A DNA stretch of 64,000 nt, taken from assembly GCA_947588805.1 (NCBI GenBank), contig CANPYR010000003.1, positions 1-64,000 of the forward strand. The letters are read 5' to 3'. Positions 34,401-43,501 of this stretch are shown here, piece by piece. Source of the stretch: an uncultured Clostridia bacterium (GTDB lineage Bacteria; Bacillota; Clostridia; Oscillospirales; Ruminococcaceae). The position numbers were made by a program, and so were the translations under genes. Below the pieces are notes generated by a model, which saw only the letters and a list, made by a program, of their open reading frames with translations, was not told the origin of the DNA and did no database searches. How positions within the stretch are numbered: position 1 is the first letter of the stretch; each line of letters starts with the position of its first letter.

Positions 34401-35588
34401 CTATTCGTTAAGCCGCGCTTTGACCTCGCGGCCGTACATTTCGATCGCTTCATCCAAGGAGATCCTCCCGGACTGGTAAAGATCGATATCGTTTCTTTCG
34501 CTTAAGATCTGATATTCATGCACGAATCCGTTCTCTGCGATCTCAAAAAAGTCGTTGAAAAGAGCGCTGTCCGTGAAATATTTCTCGCCGTAGTCCGACC
34601 TGTTCTTTTTGATGAAGGGATAGTTAAATATCTCATATATTCCCCCGTCGGTCATGTCGGAATAGTTCTCTGCGATCGTTTCAAGCACCTTTATCGCGTT
34701 CTCTTTATTATCGCCGTAGGGATTTATATACGCAAAAACCGCGTTCACAAAATTTCCTTCGACTTTATCGGATATTTTCGGTATCGGAAGCGCCCGCCAG
34801 CCATCCGCTTCCCCCGAGTACTCCGAAAAATTTCCCTCGGCTGCCAAAACCGTGCTTTCGTCTGTCAGATCCTTTAAAGCGGCGCTTTCAAATCCCTTTA
34901 CCGCCCCCGGAGTTTCGGAATATCTCTCAAACCCGCTCAGAAGCTCGGAATATATATGCCTGTAGATCTCGGTATCATAGTCGAACGAGCGGTTTTTAAA
35001 GTCGCAGTAGTATTTCTCGTACTGACAGTTTAAAAACGTGTAGAGATTGTCCGCGCGGGTATAAGCCTTTCTGGGGCCTTGATAATTTCTCACCCAGGAA
35101 AGATAACCGTCTATACAGCTTATATCCGGCAGCTCGGGATATATTTCGTTAGGGACTGCTATCGCCGTCAAAGAAGACATTATCGGCATTAAAAACGTCT
35201 TTCCGTCAACGTTGCAAAAGCTTTCGAGATATTCAAAACAGCTCCCGTTATGCTTAATAATTTTTTCGGAAGTTATCGGCTCGCAGATCCCCTTTTCAAG
35301 AAGCTCCCGCGCTTCGGTTACGCTGAGAAAATATATATCCACGTCGCTGTCTCCGGCCAGAATCTTAAGTACAACGTCGGAATATCCGTAGCCCTCGACC
35401 GCTATCGGAATATCGGAATACTCCGAAAATCTGTCCAGCCTGACTATGCTGCTCAAAGCGCCGCCCTGTCCGCTGTAGGGATCGTTTATCACGATTTTTT
35501 CGCCGCTTGTATCAGACGTTTGCGCGGCTTTTGCGCCGCAGGAGCATAGAAAAATTGCTAAGGCCGTAAATGCAAAAAGTCTTTTCAT
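34401..35588 (-). CDS. Extracellular solute-binding lipoprotein (paralogue 2)
   Basis: 395 residues. FLCSCGAKA at residues about 13-21 is a lipobox, with the acylated Cys about 17. The mature protein has the bilobed family-1 solute-binder layout (VDIYFLS, GVFAYINPYG-like and a C-terminal GRISLDEAIEMYGREV hinge motif). It is about a third identical by eye to the gene upstream, sharing SGRVSLDEAIE and DVFEIAENGF segments. Two different binders could serve one permease pair. AGGAGG precedes the ATG. Confidence 0.85.
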   Translation of the reverse strand: MKRLFAFTALAIFLCSCGAKAAQTSDTSGEKIVINDPYSGQGGALSSIVRLDRFSEYSDIPIAVEGYGYSDVVLKILAGDSDVDIYFLSVTEARELLEKGICEPITSEKIIKHNGSCFEYLESFCNVDGKTFLMPIMSSLTAIAVPNEIYPELPDISCIDGYLSWVRNYQGPRKAYTRADNLYTFLNCQYEKYYCDFKNRSFDYDTEIYRHIYSELLSGFERYSETPGAVKGFESAALKDLTDESTVLAAEGNFSEYSGEADGWRALPIPKISDKVEGNFVNAVFAYINPYGDNKENAIKVLETIAENYSDMTDGGIYEIFNYPFIKKNRSDYGEKYFTDSALFNDFFEIAENGFVHEYQILSERNDIDLYQSGRISLDEAIEMYGREVKARLNE

Positions 35589-35597
35589 TTTTCCTCC

Positions 35598-37013
35598 TCA
35601 TTCCTTAAGATACGCATCTATCTGGCGGCTGTAAATTTCTATCGCTTCGTCGAGCGAAACTCTTCCCGACTGATAGTTTATAAAATCATCGGTTGAGCCG
35701 AGCGTAGACGGAGCAAGCGCAGCGAAGCCGTTTTCCGCTATCTCAAAAACGTCTTTAAAGACCTGAGTATCGGTCATATAGCTTTCGGGATATCCGGAAA
35801 TATCCTTTTTAAGAAACGGGCTGCCGTTCAGATAAGGATCTACCGACGCGTAGAAGTTTTCCGCGATATACTCAAGCGCCCTGACCGCCGCGCCGAAGTG
35901 CTCCGAGTAGGGATTCACGATCGCATATAGCGGCGAGCAGAGATCTTTTTCAATGGTTTCCGATATCCTCGGGATATGCGCCGCGCGCCAGTCGTTAATA
36001 TCAAAATCCGGTGTCCCTTCGGCAAACGGATCCGGAACCGATACCCACATAAGCGTCGAATAGTCGGTGGTTTTTGCCAAAAACATACTCTTTTGACTGT
36101 CGAGTATGGTTCTGCTGACGTTCGGAGTATCAAGCGAGTTCGGGTTCACAAATCCCCTTGGCGCGGGAAGCGTTCCGTCAATAGCGCTGCCGTTAAGATT
36201 CCAGCCGTCGAAAAGGCTGTAAATTTCTCTGAAAAGCTCGGTATCATAGTCCGCTTTTTTATTCCCGAAGTCGCATACGAAGCTGTTATACTGCGCAAGA
36301 TAGCTGTAAATCGGTCCCGCCCAGGAGGCGTACGATACCCTTTCGCCGCCGTAGCCCTCGACAAGGCTGTGAAAGTCCTTCATACAGGCTATATCTTCGC
36401 GTGAAAATCCTATCTCTTCACATGCCTGTTCGGGATATAAAATAAACGAAACCTCGTTGCCTATCGGCATGGCGAGAACGTTCCCTTCGCCGTCACGGCA
36501 AAGCTCTGATATATAGTCGAAGCACTCCGAGTTAAAGCCGTCGATGATATCAGATCCCAACGGCAAAAGCAGCCCCTTTTCTTTAAGCCTTTCAAGATAC
36601 GCCGCCGTGACCACATATATATCCACGTCCTTATCCCGAGCCGTTATCTTAAGAGCGACTTCGTTCGGACCGTACTGCGCAAATCTTGCCCCGAGTCCCG
36701 AAAGAGCGGCGGCTTCGGTAAAAGCTTTATCGTCGAAATAGCTCTTATATCCCCAGCCGCTCACGGTTAGAACCGTCGAGTCCGGCTTTGGCTCGGCGTT
36801 CCCGCCGCCGGGTAGGGTTTCAAGCGTGACCGCAGGCTCGGTCTCCTTCGGATTTATCCGCCAGTATACCCCTTCCGAGGCAGGATCCGAGGAGCCGCCC
36901 TCGGTATTTTTCGGCAGGGCTTCGGCGCCGCCGCTTTTGCACCCGGTGAAAAGCAGCAGCGCCGTCAGAATGAAAGAAATAATTTCTGAAAATCCGCATT
37001 TCATTTTTCGCAT
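35598..37013 (-). CDS. Extracellular solute-binding lipoprotein (paralogue 1)
   Basis: 471 residues, lipobox LLLFTGCKSGG (Cys about 26). The solute-binding fold spans residues 70 to the end, with DVDIYVVTAAYLERL, FAVPIYA-like and SGRVSLDEAIEIYSRQID motifs shared with the following gene. A Ser/Gly/Glu-rich linker (NTEGGSSDPASEGV) tethers it to the lipid. It is the first gene below an ECF-type promoter (37046-37074). The ligand is unknown; sugar-type permeases next door suggest a carbohydrate. Confidence 0.85.
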   Translation of the reverse strand: MRKMKCGFSEIISFILTALLLFTGCKSGGAEALPKNTEGGSSDPASEGVYWRINPKETEPAVTLETLPGGGNAEPKPDSTVLTVSGWGYKSYFDDKAFTEAAALSGLGARFAQYGPNEVALKITARDKDVDIYVVTAAYLERLKEKGLLLPLGSDIIDGFNSECFDYISELCRDGEGNVLAMPIGNEVSFILYPEQACEEIGFSREDIACMKDFHSLVEGYGGERVSYASWAGPIYSYLAQYNSFVCDFGNKKADYDTELFREIYSLFDGWNLNGSAIDGTLPAPRGFVNPNSLDTPNVSRTILDSQKSMFLAKTTDYSTLMWVSVPDPFAEGTPDFDINDWRAAHIPRISETIEKDLCSPLYAIVNPYSEHFGAAVRALEYIAENFYASVDPYLNGSPFLKKDISGYPESYMTDTQVFKDVFEIAENGFAALAPSTLGSTDDFINYQSGRVSLDEAIEIYSRQIDAYLKE

Positions 37014-37045
37014 GATTGTAACCTCCTGAAAGTGTTTACACTATT

Positions 37046-37074
37046 AAAACGAAATTTTCAGAAGAATCGCTACA
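37046..37074 (-). promoter_or_regulatory. Candidate ECF-sigma promoter
   Basis: TGTAGC (37074-37069), 17-bp spacer, CGTTTT (37051-37046), close to the TGTAAC-N17-CGTC pattern of SigX-like ECF sigma factors. It sits about 30 bp upstream of the first solute-binding gene, and the sigma gene is encoded just upstream on the same strand. Confidence 0.5.
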
Positions 37075-37081
37075 AAAAAAT

Positions 37082-37783
37082 TTATCCCGTGACATTTTCG
37101 GCGATTTTAACAATTTCACTCTCGCTGAGTTGTCCACTCAGACTAAAAGCGTAGTCCCCGTCGTACCATACGATATAGCTCCACATCCCCGCGCCGTCCG
37201 ACGACATATAAAGATAGTAGGTCCTTTCGCCGACAGTTTTCTCCTTGAATTCCCGGCCGTTTTTATATACCGAGAGGGTGCACTTTGAAGCGATACCGTA
37301 TTCAAAGACTATGGAGTCGTTGACTTCGTTTCGGTAGCTTAAGCTCATAAGCGCGTCCGCGACATAGTCGATGTTTCGCAGCCTATAACCCTTGGGGACG
37401 TATCCGAGCCGCTTGCCGTCGTCAAGTTCGCCGTCAAATTCTCCACGGTAGGAGAAGCTGTCATGATCCGAAAATACTTCTCTTATCGCTTCGCCGACCG
37501 CCGCGTATATTTTCGGCTGCGTGAGGAGCATGACAAAGCATATCCCGAGAACCGAAGCCGCCGCGACCGCGCCTGTTCTTACCAGTCTTGCAAAGCTCTT
37601 AAGCGCTTCTTTTCCGCTTACAGAGCGCTTTATCCCCAAAATTTTCCTCTCAAAGCCCTCCGAAAAGCCGTGCGTTTCATCGCCCGCTCCGAGATCCTCA
37701 AGCTCTTTCAAACAGTCCTCTATCAGCGTCTCGCGAAGAAAGCCGTCCCAAAGTCTCTCGTTTGCCCTATCGCTAAATCTCAT
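37082..37783 (-). CDS. Membrane anti-sigma factor-like protein (DUF4367-type)
   Basis: 233 residues. A cytoplasmic N-terminal part of about 75 residues precedes one membrane helix (about 88-110, GAVAAASVLGICFVMLL). The extracytoplasmic part has LGYVPKGYRL, then a beta-rich segment ending SESEIVKIAENV, like DUF4367. It overlaps the sigma gene by ATGA, the usual arrangement for a cognate anti-sigma. It probably holds the ECF sigma at the membrane until an outside signal releases it. Confidence 0.82.
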   Translation of the reverse strand: MRFSDRANERLWDGFLRETLIEDCLKELEDLGAGDETHGFSEGFERKILGIKRSVSGKEALKSFARLVRTGAVAAASVLGICFVMLLTQPKIYAAVGEAIREVFSDHDSFSYRGEFDGELDDGKRLGYVPKGYRLRNIDYVADALMSLSYRNEVNDSIVFEYGIASKCTLSVYKNGREFKEKTVGERTYYLYMSSDGAGMWSYIVWYDGDYAFSLSGQLSESEIVKIAENVTG

Positions 37784-38331
37784 ATCTCGTAACCCGCCTC
37801 CTCAAGCTTCTTTTTTAAAATCAGTTTTGCGCGGTAAACCCTCATCTGCGCGTTCTTTTCGCTTATCCCCAGAAGCTCCGCGATCTCCGAGTTCTTAAAC
37901 CCGTATACATATTTAAGCTTAAGCGCGTCGCTGTAGATCTTATCCATAGACGAAATCGCTTCAGAAACGATACCCGCCCCGCCGTACATGACCTCGCCGA
38001 CGTCGGGCATTTTCAGGCTTTCCGGCGCTGCTGTTTCTTCATCAAACGTCACGAAAGCTCCGGGATTTTCCTTTCTAAGGATATCTATCGCGGTGTTTCT
38101 AACAATAATAACGATAAAAGAAGCCGATTTGCTACAAACCGGTTCGGAAAACCGGGAAATATTTTTTGCGATCTTTAAAAAGCTCTCCTGAACGGCTTCC
38201 TCGGTGAGCGCTTCGCGGCGCAGCACCGACATAGCCGCCCGGAACATCAGTTCCCGGTATTCATTATAAATCGCGTTAAATTTCTCCCTGTCGCTCGGCG
38301 AATCGATCAGGGCAAGATATAAACTGAGCAT
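37780..38331 (-). CDS. ECF-subfamily sigma factor
   Basis: 183 residues. Region 2 runs from about FNAIYNEYRELMFRAA to NTAIDILRKEN, and region 4 contains YVYGFKNSEIAELLGISEKN with AQMRVYRAKLIL helix-turn-helix. There is no region 3 or extra C-terminal domain. AAAGGAG lies before the ATG. It is co-transcribed with the anti-sigma gene and probably drives the transporter operon immediately downstream. Confidence 0.92.
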   Translation of the reverse strand: MLSLYLALIDSPSDREKFNAIYNEYRELMFRAAMSVLRREALTEEAVQESFLKIAKNISRFSEPVCSKSASFIVIIVRNTAIDILRKENPGAFVTFDEETAAPESLKMPDVGEVMYGGAGIVSEAISSMDKIYSDALKLKYVYGFKNSEIAELLGISEKNAQMRVYRAKLILKKKLEEAGYEI

Positions 38332-38425
38332 TTTTTCACTCCTTTGGGAATGTGGGGCGAGGTTTTTGGGGAGGAGCAGGGGATGGAAATTATGATTTAT
38401 GGATTTTTAGTTATGCCGGTTTTAT

Positions 38426-38455
38426 ATTATAGCGCATGTGGGGGTATGCAGTCAA
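38426..38455 (-). promoter_or_regulatory. SigA-type promoter of the ECF sigma gene
   Basis: TTGACT (38455-38450), 18-bp spacer, TATAAT (38431-38426). Confidence 0.7.
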
Positions 38456-38605
38456 GATTTATTATTGTTTTTTGAGACAAAGTCGGATATCTCTAACCTA
38501 AAAAATAATTGCAAATATAACTTGACTTTAAAATCAGCCGTAAAATGACCTGCAAGCTTTTTCGGAATTAAGTTTCATTTTCTCTGAATTTTACTTAATC
38601 TCATC

Positions 38606-38634
38606 TTGAAATTCAGCTCAGTTTGGTGTATAAT
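38606..38634 (+). promoter_or_regulatory. SigA-type promoter of the GH140-like gene
   Basis: TTGAAA (38606-38611), 17-bp spacer, TATAAT (38629-38634), 26 bp before the start codon. It is the right half of the 328-bp divergent spacer (38332-38659). Confidence 0.75.
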
Positions 38635-38659
38635 CATAAAAAACCTTGGAGGCTGCGCC

Positions 38660-40162
38660 ATGAAATATACCAAATCTGTTGAAAAATGGGGAATATTTGA
38701 GCTTAGCTGCGAGGGGCTTACCTCGGGAAATCCTTTCGTGGATCATCACATTACCGCGACGTTTGAGGGCGAGCATGAGAGCAAGACCGTGGCGGGATTT
38801 TACGATGGAGACGGGATCTATAAAGTCCGTTTCATGCCGTCGTATGAGGGCGCTTACCGCTTCACCGTTTCGGGGAATTTCTCGGGAGAGAGCTATTCCG
38901 GGGAGTTTGAAGTGACCGCTCCGTCGGCCGAAAACCACGGTCCCGTGCGGGTTTGCAGGACTTTTCACTTCGCATATGCCGACGGAACGCCGTATTACCC
39001 GATCGGCACGACCTGCTACGTCTGGGAGCTTCAAAGCGATGAGCTCATCGCCCAAACTCTTAATACGCTTAAGCGATCTCCCTTCAACAAAATCCGCTTC
39101 TGCGTGTTCCCGAAGAGCTACTGCTACAACTCGCGCGAGCCGCGCTCCTACCCATACGAGGGCAGACCGGTCGACGGAAGCCTTGTGAACGAGGACAACG
39201 TCTGGGGTTTTAAACCCGACTCAAAGGGCAATTGCTGGGATTTCTCACGCTTCAATCCCGAGCATTTTCAGCATATTGAAAAGTGCATTTCAGAGCTTCA
39301 GCGGCTCGGTATCGAAGCTGACATAATCCTCTTCCACCCCTACGACAGGTGGGGATTCTCGACCATGACCGCCGAACAAAACGAGCTATATCTGCGATAT
39401 GTAGCTGCAAGATTTTCAGCATACCGCAACATCTGGTGGTCGTTTGCAAACGAGTACGATTTCATCGGGAGCAAGACCGAAGCGGATTGGGAACGCTTTG
39501 CCGAGATAATCTGTGAAAGCGATCTCTATGATCATCTCCGCTCAATACATAACGGGGTTAAGTTTTACGACCACGCCCGCCCGTGGATAACTCACTGCAG
39601 CGTCCAGCGCACGCCCGAGGGGACTGCGGACTGGCGCAAAACCTATCAAAAGCCGGTCGTCATCGACGAGATGCAGTACGAGGGCAACATTCAGTTCGCA
39701 TGGGGCAACATCTCGGCGCAGGAGCTTGTAAAACGGCACTGGGAAGCGCTTTGCAGGGGCGGCTATGGCGGGCATGGCGAGACATATGTCGGGGAAAACC
39801 TATGGTGGGCGCACGGCGGCGAGTTAAAGGGCGAAAGTCCCGCGCGTATCGCCTTTATGCGCAAGATTTTAGAGGAAGCTCCTGCCGGCGGTTTTAACCC
39901 GAAAAACATGGAATGGGACGAGATTTGCGTTGTTCCCGAGGACGAAACTGCCGAAAAAGAGAGCGGGTATCACCTGTTTTACTATGGCATAAACCGCCCG
40001 GCTTTCAGATACTATCACATTGATGATGTGAACCGATATAGCGTTGAAGTTATTGATACTTGGAACATGACGGTTACAAAGGCCGGCGAGTTTAAGGGCA
40101 GGTTCCGCGTAGACCTGCCGGGACGGGAATATATGGCGGTGAGGGTGAAAAAATGCGAATGA
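38660..40162 (+). CDS. GH140-like glycoside hydrolase (DUF5060-DUF4038-DUF5605 layout)
   Basis: About 500 residues. An N-terminal Ig-like DUF5060 region (about 1-90) precedes a TIM barrel beginning FHFAYADGTPYYPIGTTCYVW, with WWSFANEYDF and PVVIDEMQYEG supplying two carboxylates on separate strands. A small C-terminal beta domain ends it. Related proteins include apiosidase-like enzymes acting on pectic side chains. There is no signal peptide, so it is probably cytoplasmic and works on imported oligosaccharides. Start 38660 follows GGAGG; the earlier frame ATG at 38606 lies inside the promoter. Confidence 0.82.
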   Translation: MKYTKSVEKWGIFELSCEGLTSGNPFVDHHITATFEGEHESKTVAGFYDGDGIYKVRFMPSYEGAYRFTVSGNFSGESYSGEFEVTAPSAENHGPVRVCRTFHFAYADGTPYYPIGTTCYVWELQSDELIAQTLNTLKRSPFNKIRFCVFPKSYCYNSREPRSYPYEGRPVDGSLVNEDNVWGFKPDSKGNCWDFSRFNPEHFQHIEKCISELQRLGIEADIILFHPYDRWGFSTMTAEQNELYLRYVAARFSAYRNIWWSFANEYDFIGSKTEADWERFAEIICESDLYDHLRSIHNGVKFYDHARPWITHCSVQRTPEGTADWRKTYQKPVVIDEMQYEGNIQFAWGNISAQELVKRHWEALCRGGYGGHGETYVGENLWWAHGGELKGESPARIAFMRKILEEAPAGGFNPKNMEWDEICVVPEDETAEKESGYHLFYYGINRPAFRYYHIDDVNRYSVEVIDTWNMTVTKAGEFKGRFRVDLPGREYMAVRVKKCE

Positions 40163-40203
40163 TTTTGCCCACTCAATTTAGCTTAACGTTCGCTTAATAA
40201 TCA

Positions 40204-40812
40204 CTAAATCATTTCATTTGTCACAAGTTTCCATGAAGAAAACGCTTGCGCCGATCTCACCATGTCCTCAAATCCGTTAATTTCGGTGATCTCCCGCCCT
40301 GTAATATAGCGCGCTACATAATCGCCGCCGTCCGCCGTTATTCTGTTGCCGGTAAAATCGTGACCGTCTCCCCGAATAATCTTGTTCAACGTTTCGTTTC
40401 CGTAATGTCCTTTCTCATAAACAGTTATCACCAGCTCATCGTTAAGCTGTTTATTATAGAACCGGGCCTCCATAACCCCGTCTTTTCCCTCGCCATAGAT
40501 GGCAACGTCGCCTTCAAGCTCGTATCCCTCTATGATTTTGGCGGGGAACAACGCGCCGAACGGCTCAGTTGACGGGACGTCCTCCCAAGCAACCGACGTA
40601 TAATGCTCCGGTTCATGGACTACATCGTCGCCGGGTATAAGCGACCGGCAGAGTATGCCTGTTACAGCGGTTCCGATAATAAGGCAAAGGCAAGCCGCCG
40701 CAGCGCCCCGTTTAAGCCAAGCCTTAACGCGCCGTTTCCGATAAGCGACGGCTTCCATAATAAATTTATCGTTTACTTTTCCCAGCGCGTTTGAAAATGT
40801 ATCGGCGTTCAT
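40204..40812 (-). CDS. Anti-sigma-like membrane protein (second pair)
   Basis: 202 residues. The N-terminal 35 residues are basic, followed by one helix (about 36-58, AAAACLCLIIGTAVTGILC). The extracytoplasmic part has LFPAKIIEGYELEGDVAIYG and a beta-rich region, like small extracytoplasmic anti-sigma or DUF4367/4179-type domains. ATGA overlap with the upstream ECF sigma supports the pairing. It converges with the GH140-like gene, 41 bp apart. Confidence 0.72.
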   Translation of the reverse strand: MNADTFSNALGKVNDKFIMEAVAYRKRRVKAWLKRGAAAACLCLIIGTAVTGILCRSLIPGDDVVHEPEHYTSVAWEDVPSTEPFGALFPAKIIEGYELEGDVAIYGEGKDGVMEARFYNKQLNDELVITVYEKGHYGNETLNKIIRGDGHDFTGNRITADGGDYVARYITGREITEINGFEDMVRSAQAFSSWKLVTNEMI

Positions 40813-41366
40813 ATTTCATACCCTCTTTCTTTCAAATATTTTTGAAGTTGTTTCCTGATCCGCGTCAGCTTCACGGATACATTCTTTTCCGAAACCCCTG
40901 TCTGCTCCGCAATTTCCGCATAGCTGTCGGAGAACCAATAACGGCGCATGAAAATAACCCTGTTTTCTGCGGACAGCGTTTCAAGGAATTTTTCGAGTGT
41001 CTGTATCAGTTCCTTTTCATCTATTTCCGTATCGACGGTACGATGGGAAGCGAGACAATCCTCCAGCTCGTCCAATGCCACCGCGTAATAGCAGCTCCGC
41101 TTCCGGGCGGTATTCGCGTGATAGCGCATGACGGAAAGATTACGGACGATCCTGCACAGGAACGCAAGAAGCGGATCAGGCCGCGCCGGAGGAATCGCGT
41201 TCCACGTTCCAAGATAAGCGTCGTTCACACATTCCTCTGCGTCTTGCAGATTGTTTAATATGCTGTACGAGAGCCTGCGACACGTCTTTCCGTATTTCCT
41301 GTCAAGTTCCTTGATCGCCTGTTCTGAACGTGCAAAGAATAATTCGATAATTGATACGTCGTCCAC
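40809..41366 (-). CDS. ECF-subfamily sigma factor (second pair)
   Basis: 185 residues. Region 2 is YGKTCRRLSYSILNNLQDAEECVNDAY with RPDPLLAFLCRIVRN; region 4 is RYWFSDSYAEIAEQTGVSEKN with VKLTRIRKQLQKYL. A GTG start at 41366 has AAAGGAGG upstream. A possible autoregulatory ECF promoter lies upstream (TGAAC-N15-CGTA, 41444-41421). Being transcribed on the minus strand, away from the plus-strand GH140-like gene, it may control that gene or a distant regulon. Confidence 0.9.
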   Translation of the reverse strand: MDDVSIIELFFARSEQAIKELDRKYGKTCRRLSYSILNNLQDAEECVNDAYLGTWNAIPPARPDPLLAFLCRIVRNLSVMRYHANTARKRSCYYAVALDELEDCLASHRTVDTEIDEKELIQTLEKFLETLSAENRVIFMRRYWFSDSYAEIAEQTGVSEKNVSVKLTRIRKQLQKYLKERGYEI

Positions 41367-41420
41367 TTGCGACCTCCTTTCCCCCCTCCAATTATGTACT
41401 ATGGATTCATCTGCAAAAAC

Positions 41421-41444
41421 TACGTCAAGTCCGAAAATTGTTCA
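41421..41444 (-). promoter_or_regulatory. Candidate autoregulatory ECF promoter
   Basis: TGAAC (41444-41440), 15-bp spacer, CGTA (41424-41421), close to the TGAAAC-N16-CGTA ECF pattern and about 60 bp before the second ECF sigma start. Confidence 0.35.
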
Positions 41445-41520
41445 AAAAGTTTTTTCGCTCAATATTTAATCCGACATGAAAGACCGGATCTAATTATAAA
41501 TCTTAAAAAATAAGCAAGAT

Positions 41521-41550
41521 AAAACCCATCGGGAGAAGCCGATGGGTTTT
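41521..41550. terminator. Bidirectional terminator
   Basis: AAAACCCATCGG-GAGAAG-CCGATGGGTTTT, a perfect 12-bp inverted repeat with A- and T-runs, downstream of the flavodiiron gene. Confidence 0.88.
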
Positions 41551-41642
41551 TACATATTCGGAATTTGCGGCCATAAAGGACCGATCATTCGTCCTCAAAG
41601 ATCTTTCCTTACAGACAAATCTCAACGCCGCGCCGCTTTCCC

Positions 41643-43439
41643 CTACTCGATCGCTTCAAAATCTGCGGCGCCATGCTTGCACAGCGGGCATACGAAGTCC
41701 TCCGGAAGCTCGTCTCCCTCATACACATACCCGCAGATCTTGCATACAAAGCCTTTCTTTCCTTCGGTCTTCGGCTTCGGCTTTACGTTCTGATGGTAAT
41801 ACGCATACGTCATAGACTCCGCGTCGGATATTACCCTCGCTTCCGTTACGCTGCAGATAAACATCCCGTGCGTGCCGAGGTCCACATAGCTCTCGACTTT
41901 AAGAGACATAAACGCGTTTATATATCTCGGCAGGAACACAAGCCCGTTATCCGAGCGAAGCTTCTCGCTGTCGCCGAATTTGTCAACCGCGCGCCCGCTT
42001 TGGAACCCGAAGGTCTCGAACACCTTGAACGGCGCGTCGACCGACAGGCAGCATACGTTCATCTTTCCGGTCTGCTTGATAACGTGGTGGGAATAGTTTT
42101 CTTTGTTTATGCTTACCGCGACTCTCAAAGGGCTGTCGGTGAGCTGAGAAACGGTGTTTACGATAAGGCCGTTGTCCTTGCTTCCGTCGTTGGAAGTCAC
42201 TACGTACAGCCCGTAACCGATTCGGTTTAACGCGGTCATGTCCTGCTTGTTCGCGGTCTTATCCGACTGGGCGATGTAGTCCATGCAAAGCTCGTCTGAA
42301 AGCTCGTCGATCTGTTTGCGGCTGTCGTCGCTGAGAGCCGAGAGCAGCTTAACCGTGGTTTTTGCATAGGTAATATTCTTGCACGGCTCGAGCATAGAGC
42401 TCATTACCTTCGCCGCCATCGGCGCCCAAGAACCGTTTTCCATCATCGCTACGGTGCGGTTTTGGTATCCTCTTTCGGTGAGGTGATTTATAAATTCTCT
42501 CATGAACGGGAAGATCTCGGCGTTGTAGGTTGTAGTCGCTAAAACGAGCTTGTTATATCTGAAAGCGTCCTCTACGGCTTCGGCCATGTCCTCTCTCGCA
42601 AGATCCGTTACCACTACCTTCGGGCAGCCCTTTTCCCTGAGCTTATCCGCAAGAAGCATTACCGCGTCCTTTGTATGACCGTAAACGGAGGTGTAAGCGA
42701 TCATTATTCCTTCGGATTCCGGTCTGTAGCTCGACCAGATATCGTAAAGGCCGATATAGTGCCCGAGATCTTCATTAAGAACCGGGCCGTGAGTCGGGCA
42801 GATCACGGAAATATCGAGCCCCGCGGCCTTTTGAAGGAGCTTTTGCACCTGAGCGCCGTATTTTCCCACGATACCGATATAATATCTTCTTGCTTCGCAG
42901 TCCCATTCTTCTTCGATATCGTTAGCGCCGAATTTTCCGAATCCGTCAGCCGAGAACAGAACTTTATCGCAGGAATCGTATGTCACGATTACCTCCGGCC
43001 AATGGACCATAGGCGCGGTGACGAAGGCGAGGGTATGCTTGCCGAGCGAAAGGGTATCGCCCTCGCCGACGACTATTCTTCTCTCGGAATAATCGGTTCC
43101 GAAGAACTGCTTCATCATCGTAAAAGCCTTAGCGGAAGCGACTATCTGAGCTTCGGGATAAATCTTCGCGAAATTCGCGATATTCCCGGCGTGATCCGGC
43201 TCCATATGCTGGACGATGAGATAGTCGGGCTTTTTGCCGCCGAGAGCGGAAGCGATATTGTCGAGCCACTCGTGCGAGAATCGGATATCGACGGTATCCA
43301 TTATCGCGGTCTTTTCGTCAAGGATGGCGTAAGAGTTATAAGCCATCCCGTTCGGCACAACGTACTGTCCCTCGAACAGGTCGATATCGTGGTCGTTTAC
43401 GCCGATGTAGATAATGTCGTTTGAAACCTTTGTGTTCAT
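41643..43439 (-). CDS. Flavodiiron-flavin reductase-rubredoxin fusion
   Basis: 598 residues. Metallo-beta-lactamase diiron domain with ligands His78, Glu80, Asp82, His83, His146, Asp165 and His217; then a flavodoxin-like domain (IMIAYTSVYGHTKDA, about 245-385); then a flavin-reductase-like beta-barrel domain (about 400-560, LRVAVSINKENYSHHVIKQTG); and a C-terminal rubredoxin-type CKICGYVYEG...CPLC. The reaction is O2 to water and/or NO to N2O in anaerobes. Joining its own reductase and rubredoxin shortens the electron chain from NAD(P)H. It has its own promoter with an extended -10. Confidence 0.95.
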   Translation of the reverse strand: MNTKVSNDIIYIGVNDHDIDLFEGQYVVPNGMAYNSYAILDEKTAIMDTVDIRFSHEWLDNIASALGGKKPDYLIVQHMEPDHAGNIANFAKIYPEAQIVASAKAFTMMKQFFGTDYSERRIVVGEGDTLSLGKHTLAFVTAPMVHWPEVIVTYDSCDKVLFSADGFGKFGANDIEEEWDCEARRYYIGIVGKYGAQVQKLLQKAAGLDISVICPTHGPVLNEDLGHYIGLYDIWSSYRPESEGIMIAYTSVYGHTKDAVMLLADKLREKGCPKVVVTDLAREDMAEAVEDAFRYNKLVLATTTYNAEIFPFMREFINHLTERGYQNRTVAMMENGSWAPMAAKVMSSMLEPCKNITYAKTTVKLLSALSDDSRKQIDELSDELCMDYIAQSDKTANKQDMTALNRIGYGLYVVTSNDGSKDNGLIVNTVSQLTDSPLRVAVSINKENYSHHVIKQTGKMNVCCLSVDAPFKVFETFGFQSGRAVDKFGDSEKLRSDNGLVFLPRYINAFMSLKVESYVDLGTHGMFICSVTEARVISDAESMTYAYYHQNVKPKPKTEGKKGFVCKICGYVYEGDELPEDFVCPLCKHGAADFEAIE

Positions 43440-43472
43440 ATATAATTCCTCCTTGAATTATTTGCTTGTATC

Positions 43473-43501
43473 AGTATAGCACGTCGGAGCGATTTTGTAA
43501 A
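43473..43501 (-). promoter_or_regulatory. SigA-type promoter of the flavodiiron gene
   Basis: TTTACA (43501-43496), 17 bp ending GTGC (extended -10), TATACT (43478-43473). Confidence 0.75.
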
